Shown: piece after piece, positions 15,699 to 23,616 of the stretch
Numbering within the stretch: the stretch's first letter is position 1
Layout of the letters: every line of letters starts with the position of its first letter
NCBI GenBank assembly: GCA_910577795.1
Contig: CAJTNW010000013.1
Location: 1 to 26,623 of the forward strand
Length of the DNA: 26,623 bases
Origin: an uncultured Christensenella sp.
GTDB lineage: Bacteria; Bacillota; Clostridia; Christensenellales; UBA3700
Direction: 5' to 3'
The notes under the pieces: model-generated
What the model was told of the DNA's origin: nothing
The model's database searches: none
What the model saw: only the letters and a program-made list of their open reading frames with translations
Position numbers and translations under genes: made by a program

Positions 15699-16448
15699 TT
15701 AATAATTAATAATTTTATTATAAAATAAAATGTATTCTTCAAAAGTTTTGAACTTTTTAGCCAGATTTTTACCTATTATATCAAAAAATATTCGTACACA
15801 TATTATGTAGTCTTCATTATCAAAATTATTATAATTTTCAAAATTTGAGATATTTAACTCATTTAATATTTTTATTGTGTTATCTGAAAGCAATATTGCA
15901 CCAAAATCATTACAATTATCACAAACAAGCCCACTTTTTAAGAAACTATAATAAAATTTACTAGGCCTTTGCTCACCACAATTTACACAAGCCATATTTA
16001 ATTCATACCCCAAAACTTTAACAACTTTGTTAAGATATTTTGTTAATGTTAAAAAATTATTATTACTTTTATAACATAGTTGATTTAAAAATTCAAGAGT
16101 TAAAACAGCCAATTTATCTCCGATTTCTCTGTCATCTGCAATTTTATCTAAAATTTCTAAACTGCACAATGCAGGATAATACTTATCAATGTCCGTCCAA
16201 ATGCCATAAAAATTATCTATTAAATCACACCCTATTACATTATAATAGCCATTTCTACCAGTAAAATAATATTTACCAAAACAAAGCAAAGTCGAAGCAT
16301 ACTTCAACTTTGCTTTAGATTTTTTTACACCTTTTAAAGAGGCAGTTATTTTCCCCTCACCAAAGGCATATAATGTAATTAATTTGTCATTATCTTTATA
16401 ATCAATGCTTTTTATACAAAGGCAGTCAAGGGGTTTCTCCTTCTCCAT
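15699..16448 (-). CDS. recO: DNA repair protein RecO
   Basis: The RecFOR-pathway mediator that loads RecA on SSB-coated single strands and anneals DNA. The 249 aa have an N-terminal OB-fold (residues about 5-80; LYAFGEGKITASLKGVKKSK is the typical strand-loop) and a C-terminal helical domain. A Cys4 zinc site is formed by C154, C157, C176 and C179 (CVNC, then CDNC). The start codon lies inside the last part of yqzL (23-nt overlap), with AGGAGCAGGA upstream as the SD. The order era-yqzL-recO is the conserved Bacillota arrangement and supports the call. Confidence 0.95.
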   Translation of the reverse strand: MEKEKPLDCLCIKSIDYKDNDKLITLYAFGEGKITASLKGVKKSKAKLKYASTLLCFGKYYFTGRNGYYNVIGCDLIDNFYGIWTDIDKYYPALCSLEILDKIADDREIGDKLAVLTLEFLNQLCYKSNNNFLTLTKYLNKVVKVLGYELNMACVNCGEQRPSKFYYSFLKSGLVCDNCNDFGAILLSDNTIKILNELNISNFENYNNFDNEDYIICVRIFFDIIGKNLAKKFKTFEEYILFYNKIINY

Positions 16449-16548
16449 TTTCTATATCCTGCTCCTCACCTAAGGCTTTATATAACATATATAAGCCAGG
16501 GTCTCCTGTTTTTTTAAACTGTTGCCAAATTCTATCTCTTATATCCAT
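16426..16548 (-). CDS. yqzL: YqzL-like small protein, 40 aa
   Basis: A short gene between era and recO, where Bacillus has yqzL. The product begins MDIRDRIWQQFKKTGDPGLY and continues with MLYKALGEEQ and an acidic end. The W-x-x-F-x-x-T-G-x-x-x-x-Y-x-L-x-K pattern matches my memory of B. subtilis YqzL (TWKLFSQTGNIDTYLLFKE). SD GGAGG (16554-16558) lies 5-6 nt before ATG, and a perfect 14-bp palindrome CAATACTAGTATTG (16558-16571) abuts it. Its stop overlaps recO by 23 nt, so it may couple recO translation. Function unknown across the family. Confidence 0.8.
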   Translation of the reverse strand: MDIRDRIWQQFKKTGDPGLYMLYKALGEEQDIENGEGETP

Positions 16549-16649
16549 AAGTCCCTCCAATACTAGTATTGACTCAAAAAGATATAAAAATACAATTATA
16601 TGGTTTATTATTGATTTTATTTTAAGTATATAATATAAATAATAAAATA

Positions 16650-17543
16650 TTAAATATCCTTAATGTTATATCCTAATTCATTAAGTAATTTTTCACTATC
16701 GCGCCAGTCATCTTTTACTCTTACCCACAAATTAAGATAAACTTTGCTATCTAATAATTTTTCAATATCTTGTCTTGAACAAGTGCCAATTTTTTTAAGC
16801 ATACTTCCACCTTTACCAATAATAATAGGCTTATGTGCTTTCTTTTCACAAATAATATCTGCATCAATATCAATTAAATTGTCATCACGTTCCTTAAAAA
16901 GATTAATATTTACAGCAACTCCATAAGGTACTTCTTCACCTAAAAATTTCATTGCTTTTTCACGTATTATTTCTGACACCATAAATCTAACCGACTTATC
17001 TGTAATCATATCTTCAGGATAAAATTGTACACCTTCTTTTAAATTTGCCTCTATTCTTTCTTTTAACAAATCAAGTTTTTTACCTTTCATTGCAGATATT
17101 GGAATAATGCTATCAATTCCATCAATATCTTTTAATTGATTTATCATATCTAGTACTTTTTCACGGTCAGCAATGTCCATTTTGTTAATAACAACAATAA
17201 AAGGAGTGCTTGCTTTTGCATATTGATTAATCAATTTCATATCATTATCGTCAATATTCTTTTCGCCATTTATAACATATATAACAATGTCAACTCCTTC
17301 TAATGCAGACTCAACATTTTTCATCATAAACTTAGAAAGTTCATTTTTTACTTTATGTATACCTGGTGTATCAATAAAAATTGCTTGATAATTATCTCCA
17401 TTTAAAATACCAATAATTTTATCACGTGTAGTTTGTGGTCTCCAAGAAACAATAGCAACTTGTTCGCCTACTAATGCGTTTAATAATGTAGACTTACCTA
17501 CATTAGCCTTACCTATAATTGTTACAAATCCTGATTTAAACAT
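16650..17543 (-). CDS. era: GTPase Era
   Basis: An essential GTPase that binds the 3' end of 16S rRNA during 30S maturation. The 297 aa carry G1 GKANVGKST (11-19), switch region RPQTTRDKI (35-43), G3 DTPG (58-61) and G4 NKMD (120-123). The C-terminal KH domain has the core HKPIIIGKGGSMLKKIG at about 236-252. The length is normal. It lies 19 bp after ybeY, which works on the same rRNA end, so the neighbours are functionally linked. In Bacillus, dgkA and cdd sit between these two genes; here both are missing. The 101-bp gap to yqzL is AT-rich with no clear promoter. Confidence 0.97.
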   Translation of the reverse strand: MFKSGFVTIIGKANVGKSTLLNALVGEQVAIVSWRPQTTRDKIIGILNGDNYQAIFIDTPGIHKVKNELSKFMMKNVESALEGVDIVIYVINGEKNIDDNDMKLINQYAKASTPFIVVINKMDIADREKVLDMINQLKDIDGIDSIIPISAMKGKKLDLLKERIEANLKEGVQFYPEDMITDKSVRFMVSEIIREKAMKFLGEEVPYGVAVNINLFKERDDNLIDIDADIICEKKAHKPIIIGKGGSMLKKIGTCSRQDIEKLLDSKVYLNLWVRVKDDWRDSEKLLNELGYNIKDI

Positions 17544-17562
17544 ATTTTTTCCTTAATTAATT

Positions 17563-18039
17563 TTATTCTCTAAAAAATTTTGCAAGAGTTAAAATTTCGT
17601 CCTCTTTTGCTCTCATAACATTTCGCATATCCTCTTCTATATGGTCATAACCTAACAAATGTAGCAGTCCATGAGTAGTTAAAAATGCAAGTTCTCGTGC
17701 TTCTGAATGTCCATATTCTTCTGCTTGTTCTAACATTATTTCACGGCAAATAATTATTTCACCAATATACAAAGTATTATCTTCTGGTGACAAAATGTCT
17801 TGATAATTGCTTTTGCTAAAAGGGAAAATGATATTATCAAGTGCTGGATAACTAAGTACATCTGTAGGCTTGTCTACTTGCCTAGTTGTCAAGTTTAATT
17901 GATGAATTTCTCTTGCGTCAACAATAGTAATATCCGCACTAATACTACTTTTTTTTATACCATGTATTCTGCATACTGTTTTAAAAACTTTTTTTACAGT
18001 TTTTTCTTCTTCTGAAGTTAAATTATAAAGTCCTAACAT
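17563..18039 (-). CDS. ybeY: Endoribonuclease YbeY
   Basis: A metal-dependent RNase involved in 16S rRNA 3'-end maturation and ribosome quality control. The 158 aa end in the zinc motif HGLLHLLGYDH, with ligands H123, H127 and H133. Upstream are DVLSYPA (61-67) and GEIIICRE (93-100), both conserved in the family. It starts 30 bp after pgpH and ends 19 bp before era. The C-terminal helix is complete, so this is a full-length copy. Confidence 0.96.
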   Translation of the reverse strand: MLGLYNLTSEEEKTVKKVFKTVCRIHGIKKSSISADITIVDAREIHQLNLTTRQVDKPTDVLSYPALDNIIFPFSKSNYQDILSPEDNTLYIGEIIICREIMLEQAEEYGHSEARELAFLTTHGLLHLLGYDHIEEDMRNVMRAKEDEILTLAKFFRE

Positions 18040-18069
18040 AAATATCCTCTTTTGTAGTAATTAATAGAA

Positions 18070-19557
18070 TTACAATTTCTTTTTATTGTAATCAATTCGC
18101 TTATGATATACTGCTGGTACAACCTTACAAATAGCAACAGATATTTTTTGCAAATCGGAAAAAGTTATATCTGAATTTTCAAACTGATGGTCAGCAATTT
18201 TTTCCTTAATTACACTTTCTACAATTGCTTTAAGTTCATCCATATTTGCTGTTTGTCTTGACCTTGTAATTGCCTCTACAACATCGGAAATCATAACAAT
18301 TGCCGCTATTTTTGAGGTAGGTTTTGGTCCTTCATACATGTATAGTTTGTCATTAACTGTACCTTCAGTTAATAATTTTGCTTTGTTATGAAAATATTTT
18401 ACTGTTGTTGTACCATGATGCTCCAATGCAACATTTGCAATTTCGTCTGGTAAATGTGCTTTTTTTAGCATGTCATAACCAATTTTAGTATGAGACATAA
18501 TCATTTTAGCACTATGCATAGGTATTAAATCGTCATGAGGATTATAACCTTGTTGATTTTCAGTAAAAAATTCAGGAGCACTCAATTTACCAATATCATG
18601 ATAAATACCGCATGCTTTTGCAAGATATGGGTTTTCCCCTACTGCTATTGCACAAGCCTCTGCTAAGTTTGATACAATAATACAATGGTTAAATGTACCA
18701 GGTGCTTCATTTGATAATCTTTGCAATAACGGACGTGACAAACTGCATATTTCTGCTAGTTTAAAGTTTGTCCATACATTAAATATTTGCTCATATAATG
18801 GAATCAATGAAGTAAATACAATTATTGCAATAAAACCACCTAAAATTGAATAAGTATATGATAATAATAAGTATTGTGCATCTGTAGAAACTATCATAGC
18901 AAGCAGTACTATTGGCAATGATGCTACTAAATTTATTGCTGCAGCACCCCACATCAATTTAAAACGTGAATAATTTCTACGAATAAGGAACATTATTAAT
19001 AATACTCTTATCATTGATACAATTAGTGAAGTAGTTATTTCATAAAATGTATTAGATAACTCACCAACCAAGCCATAATCCATAACAGAGTAAGATAACA
19101 ATAATGTAGATATTGTTACAACTAATCCCATAAATCCTGTTCTACCACCTATCATAATACTTAGTATTATTGGTAATACCGCAAGTGGTGAGCAATATGG
19201 ACTAATTAAATGACTAAATAACTGACAACAAACTACAGTAACAACTAAAGTAACACCTATTATTATCAATTTTTTATAGGACTTGTCCTTTGACATATAA
19301 GTATAATACTCATAAAACATAATTGTTGCTATAAAAAATACTGCTGCAATAATAAGCACATCAACCCACTTAGTAGTTAATACACTGATGCTCCAAGTAT
19401 AAGTAGTTGCAGCCGAAATGGCAAGCAAACAACTTGTAATTACTATACATGAAATTACAATTAATTGTTGAACCCAGTCTTTATGCAGGTGTTCCATCAA
19501 TTCGTCTTTATTAACTTTTTTCTTTTTAATCGGATATCCCGCTCTTGTCCTCTCCAT
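18070..19557 (-). CDS. pgpH: 7TM-HD c-di-AMP phosphodiesterase PgpH, short form
   Basis: The family hydrolyses cyclic di-AMP to pApA through a cytoplasmic HD domain. Here it has 495 aa, against about 710 in Bacillus and Listeria. Residues 32-50 form the first membrane helix, followed by only about 13 residues before the next hydrophobic segment. The extracellular 7TMR-HDED sensor domain, normally more than 200 residues, is therefore absent. Six further helices reach about 255. The HD domain keeps its ligands: H291, H320-D321 in IYHDIGKL, H356 and H380-H381. The ATG has AGGAG 6-7 nt upstream and overlaps the phoH 3' end by 32 nt. Both ends look intact, so it is a natural short form, not a broken gene. 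Confidence 0.88.
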   Translation of the reverse strand: MERTRAGYPIKKKKVNKDELMEHLHKDWVQQLIVISCIVITSCLLAISAATTYTWSISVLTTKWVDVLIIAAVFFIATIMFYEYYTYMSKDKSYKKLIIIGVTLVVTVVCCQLFSHLISPYCSPLAVLPIILSIMIGGRTGFMGLVVTISTLLLSYSVMDYGLVGELSNTFYEITTSLIVSMIRVLLIMFLIRRNYSRFKLMWGAAAINLVASLPIVLLAMIVSTDAQYLLLSYTYSILGGFIAIIVFTSLIPLYEQIFNVWTNFKLAEICSLSRPLLQRLSNEAPGTFNHCIIVSNLAEACAIAVGENPYLAKACGIYHDIGKLSAPEFFTENQQGYNPHDDLIPMHSAKMIMSHTKIGYDMLKKAHLPDEIANVALEHHGTTTVKYFHNKAKLLTEGTVNDKLYMYEGPKPTSKIAAIVMISDVVEAITRSRQTANMDELKAIVESVIKEKIADHQFENSDITFSDLQKISVAICKVVPAVYHKRIDYNKKKL

Positions 19558-20509
19558 TCTTTTCTCCTAATTTATAAAAATCATCGTATGCTTTGACTAT
19601 TTTCATAACTAATTCATGTCTTACAACGTCCTTTTCATTAAAATAATTAATCGCTATATCCTCAATGCCTTGCAAAATTTTACTAACTTCTATAAGACCG
19701 CTTTTTTTGCCATAAGGCAAATCTATTTGAGTTATATCACCAGTAACTACAACTTTGCTACCTTCACCTATTCTAGTTAAAAACATTTTCATTTGCTCAC
19801 ATGTTGTGTTTTGTGCCTCGTCTAAAATAATAAATGAATTTGCAATTGTTCTACCACGCATATATGCAAGCGGTGCTACTTCAATAACTCCCTTTTCCAT
19901 TAGTCTATTATACACTTCAAGCCCTAACATTTCTGCTAAAGCATCAAAAAGTGGTTTTAAATATGGGTCAACTTTTTGTCCTAAATCACCGGGTAAAAAG
20001 CCTAGTTTTTCACCTGCCTCAACTGCAGGTCTTGTCAAAACAATTTTTTCTACTTGTTTTAATTTATATGCAGATACTGCCATTGCTACAGCAAGATATG
20101 TTTTGCCTGTACCTGCAGGACCTATTCCAAAAGTTAAAGAATTTGATTTTATAGCCTGCAAATATTTTGCTTGATTAATGCTTTTTGGCTTAATTGGCTT
20201 ACCTTTATGCGTATAGGTAATCGCCTCTGTCATGCTATCTACACTATCTGCTTTTCCGTCCAAAATAATATCAGTAACTAATCGCAAAGTTGTTTTATTT
20301 ATACTTTCGCCTTTTTCTACTTTTTCAAGCAAGCAATTAATAATTTCTTCCAGTTTATTTGCATTTTCTGCCTCGCCTATAACTTTTAGACCATTTGCAT
20401 CTCTTACTACGTTTATTCCAAGACGTTTTGATAAATATTTTATATTGCTATCATATTCGCCAAATACTTCTCTTAATTGTTCTGTTGTATAATCGTTAAA
20501 ATTAATAAT
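19526..20509 (-). CDS. phoH: PhoH-family ATPase, apparent ATT start
   Basis: A PhoH-type P-loop ATPase, probably acting on RNA. Reading from ATT 20509 gives 327 aa, close to the family's usual 320. The N-terminal KH-like part (LREVFGEYDSNIKYLSKRLG) is present and in frame. Walker A GPAGTGKT lies at about 130-137 and Walker B FIILDEAQNT at 227-236. Between the in-frame stop TAG (20525-20527) and residue 59 there is no ATG, GTG or TTG codon. GGAGG at 20515-20519 sits 5 nt before ATT 20509 and 8 nt before ATT 20506. A TTG start at 20332 would delete the N-domain. The start region overlaps the yqfD stop, so coupling with YqfD translation is likely. Confidence 0.85.
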   Translation of the reverse strand: MINFNDYTTEQLREVFGEYDSNIKYLSKRLGINVVRDANGLKVIGEAENANKLEEIINCLLEKVEKGESINKTTLRLVTDIILDGKADSVDSMTEAITYTHKGKPIKPKSINQAKYLQAIKSNSLTFGIGPAGTGKTYLAVAMAVSAYKLKQVEKIVLTRPAVEAGEKLGFLPGDLGQKVDPYLKPLFDALAEMLGLEVYNRLMEKGVIEVAPLAYMRGRTIANSFIILDEAQNTTCEQMKMFLTRIGEGSKVVVTGDITQIDLPYGKKSGLIEVSKILQGIEDIAINYFNEKDVVRHELVMKIVKAYDDFYKLGEKNGEDKSGISD

Positions 20510-21647
20510 AATGTCCTCCGTTATCTAATCTTTGTTCAGTTTCGTAAAAAATGTCAAGATATTTTACACCTTCTACTTCCTTTATCTCATAATTTTTGGC
20601 TAGTAATTTACTATCCGAATTCATAGATGCCATAAATTCACTATCAAATTTATTTTTTAAACTTTCTATGTAAGCATTTTGTTCAATTTCCACTCTGCTC
20701 ATTTCAAAATATTCTATAGTAACTATTTTTATAGGCAAAATTCCAAATAATTTTATTTCTCTTGTTTGAGTTTCATAAAATTCATAAGGCGACTTGCCAC
20801 TTTTTAAAATTGTAAGATTATTAAAACCTAATTGTCTTTTTATTGTTGATTTACCTGTTTTAACAAAAGCATAATTACGTTTTGGTATTACAAATCTTTT
20901 ATGAGTGTAAACTTTACCATAAACCTCACCATCTGCACTTACTTCATATCTTTCACCAGATTCTTCACCATCAGATGGTGTATTATCTGCAATATGGTAT
21001 CCGCCAATCAAAATTTCACCTGCTTTTACAGTTTGCCCCGGCATAACTTCGCTTGTACCAGACCTTACAATTACTCTTGTAACAACTCCATCATATAACG
21101 AAGTTAAATCACTTTTTGTCTCTGCACTTTTAGGCGGGTCATTTGCAATAATTTTAACTTTTAAGGAAAAGCCTTCAATATAACAAGTAGCAAAACTAAC
21201 CTCATTGACACTATTTAAAATCAAATTTTCAACTTCTTTAAGGTTAATCTTTTTCTTTAAAATTCTGCCACTAAAATTATTTTCTTTAAGCAAAGTTTCA
21301 ACTTTATTTGCATAAATATCGTTTGTTGCCTCAACTTTTACATTATAAACAAATTGAGAGCAAACAATAAGAACTACGGAAAAAAGCATCACTGCTATCA
21401 TATATGGCAGATTTTTATAAACATTAAACAAAATTTTTGTAAGTCCAGTACTGCTTACTATTTCCAAACTAATGCCATAAATATCTGCAAATTCTTTTAA
21501 TTGTTTAATATCATTTTGTTTTATCCAAAATGTAGTTTTTTCGTTTGTAACTAAATTATAAATCACAATTTTTTCATTGTTTAATTTGTTTATAAGACGA
21601 GTACGATTACTACCCGTTGCAATTACTTTTACTTTGGATAAAATCAT
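20502..21647 (-). CDS. yqfD: Sporulation protein YqfD
   Basis: A sporulation membrane protein of the YqfD family (381 aa), needed in the mother cell of Bacillus. One membrane helix lies at about 78-98 (LPYMIAVMLFSVVLIVCSQF). The long exported part follows, with GVVTRVIVRSGTSEVMPGQTV-type beta segments near 185-205. The N-terminal cytosolic domain precedes the helix. The ATG overlaps the yqfC stop as ATGA, and the gene's stop lies within the initiation region of phoH. It lies just downstream of a SigE-like promoter, in line with its place in the SigE regulon of Bacillus. Confidence 0.93.
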   Translation of the reverse strand: MILSKVKVIATGSNRTRLINKLNNEKIVIYNLVTNEKTTFWIKQNDIKQLKEFADIYGISLEIVSSTGLTKILFNVYKNLPYMIAVMLFSVVLIVCSQFVYNVKVEATNDIYANKVETLLKENNFSGRILKKKINLKEVENLILNSVNEVSFATCYIEGFSLKVKIIANDPPKSAETKSDLTSLYDGVVTRVIVRSGTSEVMPGQTVKAGEILIGGYHIADNTPSDGEESGERYEVSADGEVYGKVYTHKRFVIPKRNYAFVKTGKSTIKRQLGFNNLTILKSGKSPYEFYETQTREIKLFGILPIKIVTIEYFEMSRVEIEQNAYIESLKNKFDSEFMASMNSDSKLLAKNYEIKEVEGVKYLDIFYETEQRLDNGGHYY

Positions 21648-21892
21648 AATTGCACCGCCTTAAAACTCTCCAAATTGCCAGTAACTATAAGTAGCCCTGT
21701 TTGAATTTCTTTGATAACAAAATTACTGCCATCAAATTCAAGTTTTATTTTACCAGCACGAATTTCTATATGTTCACTGCTTTGATAAATTATATTTTTA
21801 AAATCTTCAACAATAAATCCATCATTTGTTATTGTGATTTTGTAATTTAATTTTTCTTTTATAGTTTTATAAATATCGTCAAAATATGCCAT
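21644..21892 (-). CDS. yqfC: Sporulation protein YqfC (YabP/YqfC family)
   Basis: A small beta-rich sporulation protein, 82 aa from ATG 21892. The SD GAGGTG (21896-21901) precedes that ATG; an in-frame GTG at 21898 lies inside the SD, so the shorter start is chosen. The pattern NDGFIVEDFKNIIYQSSEHIE, then a KLEFDGSNFVIKEI strand and a C-terminal G-N-L-E-S motif, is that of the YabP/YqfC family. It opens the conserved yqfC-yqfD-phoH cluster and overlaps yqfD by 4 nt. Confidence 0.9.
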   Translation of the reverse strand: MAYFDDIYKTIKEKLNYKITITNDGFIVEDFKNIIYQSSEHIEIRAGKIKLEFDGSNFVIKEIQTGLLIVTGNLESFKAVQL

Positions 21893-21910
21893 AAACACCT
21901 CATTTGGTAT

Positions 21911-21937
21911 ATTTTATGTTTTAGCATATTTGAATAT
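21911..21937 (-). promoter_or_regulatory. SigE-like sporulation promoter of yqfC
   Basis: On the minus strand, ATATT (21933-21937) is followed after 14 bp by CATAAAAT (21911-21918). The SigE consensus as I know it is ATATT, 13-15 bp, CATACAAT, so 7 of 8 bases of the -10 fit. The spacing to the yqfC start (about 20 nt) and the gene function agree. Confidence 0.6.
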
Positions 21938-21961
21938 ACATTATAATAATTAAAAATAGGC

Positions 21962-23614
21962 TTATTCTTCTTCCTCTGTAGGTATGTTTATATTGCTAAC
22001 ATTTGTGGCTTTATCATATTCAGCACCCCAATTTGGTTCATCACCTAAACTATAATTAGAGCCTTCATTTTCATTATAAATAATAGTTGTTTCGCCAGTA
22101 AAAGGAGGAGGAGTTTTGTCTTCGTCATCAACTTTATAATCAATATCTTCAGGATTATCAGTTTTTTTGCTATCCTCATTGCTATCTTCAGCATTTTTAC
22201 TTGCAGCAACTGCTTGTTCAACAGTAGATTTTTGCTGTTTTAAATTACGTGTTTCTTCAAAAGAAAGTGGTGTAAATTTAACCATACTACCTTGCCATCT
22301 AAAACTAATTGTTGCACAAGGTCCGCTACGATGTTTAACAATATGCAAGTTGATAATATCTTCCACACTGCCTTCACCCAATTTTTGTTTAACCAAAAAG
22401 TATACTTGGTCGGCATCTTGCTCAATTGCACCTGACTCCCTAAGGTCTGACATTTTAGGGTCACCATCATCTCTCTTTTCCAAATCACGTGATGTTTGTG
22501 ATAGTGCAAATACTGGAACATCTAGTTCCTTTGCCATAATTTTTAAACTACGTGATATTTCAGTAACTTCTTGTTGAATACTTTGTCTTGAAGTATGTGC
22601 TTTTAACAACTGCAAGTAGTCAATAACAACAAAATCAAGTCGTTTTTTCATCTGCTTTAATCTTCTACACTTGCTCATAATTTGCTCAGGTGTAGTATTT
22701 GCAGTATCATCTATGTAGATATTAGATTTTTCAAGTATTTTTTTAGCACCCCAAAGTCTTTTAAATTCGTCTGCTGAAGCACCCGATACAACACTTTCAT
22801 GAGGTACGCTTGCCATTGTAAGCAAAATTCTTTGAGTAAGTTCACTAATACTCATTTCCAAGTTAAATACTGCAACTACTTTATCAGGTTCGTTGCGGGC
22901 AATATTACAAACAATATTCATAGCAAAGGATGTTTTACCACAACCTGGACGAGCCGCAAGAACTATCATTTGACCGCCTTTATATCCGTTTGTAATTTTA
23001 TCCAAGTTTTTGAAATAAGATAATTGACCTTTATTGCAGTCTGGGTTTGTAAGTACATCCTCATAACCTTTAAGCACTTTATTTATTGTATTATTTACAT
23101 GCACTAAATCTTTATTTTCTTGATTATCAGAAATATCAAAAATAGTTTTTTCTGCAAAAGCAAGTGCCATATCACTATCATCACTAGTATAAGTGTTTTC
23201 AACAATTTTGTTAGACGCATTTATTATTGTTCTTAACATTCCGTTCTTTTTTACAATGTTAAAATAATATCTAAAGTTTGCAGAAGAAGGAATAGCATCA
23301 GTAAGTTCTGTAAGATATGTCATACCACCAATTTTTTGCAAATTATCATTAGTAGAGATATTGCCATATTTATCTTTATCCTTCATTTTAGATAGTTTGT
23401 CAGACAAAGTTATGATATCAATAGGTTTACCATCTCTTTGCAATTCGCACATTGCATTAAATATTAACTTATGAGAAGAATAATAAAAATCTTTCTCCTC
23501 AAGTTCGCTCAATATTTCTGTGGTAACACTATCATCTATCATCATACTACCTAAAAGTGACTTTTCAGCATCTAAACTATTAGGCATGATTTTAGGATTT
23601 TTAATTTCGCTCAT
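21962..23614 (-). CDS. dnaB: Replicative DNA helicase DnaB with acidic tail
   Basis: The hexameric helicase at the replication fork (DnaC in Bacillus naming). The N-terminal domain spans about 10-165, with a short insertion near 77-95 (KMKDKDKYGNISTND). The RecA-like domain has Walker A ARPGCGKTS (221-229), LEMS (251-254), DYLQLL (331-336) and KHRSGP (426-431). The core ends near 455 as in other DnaB proteins (about 450 aa). A further tail of about 95 residues is rich in Asp, Glu and Asn and ends in EEEE. The ATG lies 2 nt after the pepF stop, with the SD (AAGGGGA) inside pepF. No intein is present. Confidence 0.96.
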   Translation of the reverse strand: MSEIKNPKIMPNSLDAEKSLLGSMMIDDSVTTEILSELEEKDFYYSSHKLIFNAMCELQRDGKPIDIITLSDKLSKMKDKDKYGNISTNDNLQKIGGMTYLTELTDAIPSSANFRYYFNIVKKNGMLRTIINASNKIVENTYTSDDSDMALAFAEKTIFDISDNQENKDLVHVNNTINKVLKGYEDVLTNPDCNKGQLSYFKNLDKITNGYKGGQMIVLAARPGCGKTSFAMNIVCNIARNEPDKVVAVFNLEMSISELTQRILLTMASVPHESVVSGASADEFKRLWGAKKILEKSNIYIDDTANTTPEQIMSKCRRLKQMKKRLDFVVIDYLQLLKAHTSRQSIQQEVTEISRSLKIMAKELDVPVFALSQTSRDLEKRDDGDPKMSDLRESGAIEQDADQVYFLVKQKLGEGSVEDIINLHIVKHRSGPCATISFRWQGSMVKFTPLSFEETRNLKQQKSTVEQAVAASKNAEDSNEDSKKTDNPEDIDYKVDDEDKTPPPFTGETTIIYNENEGSNYSLGDEPNWGAEYDKATNVSNINIPTEEEE

Positions 23615-23616
23615 TT

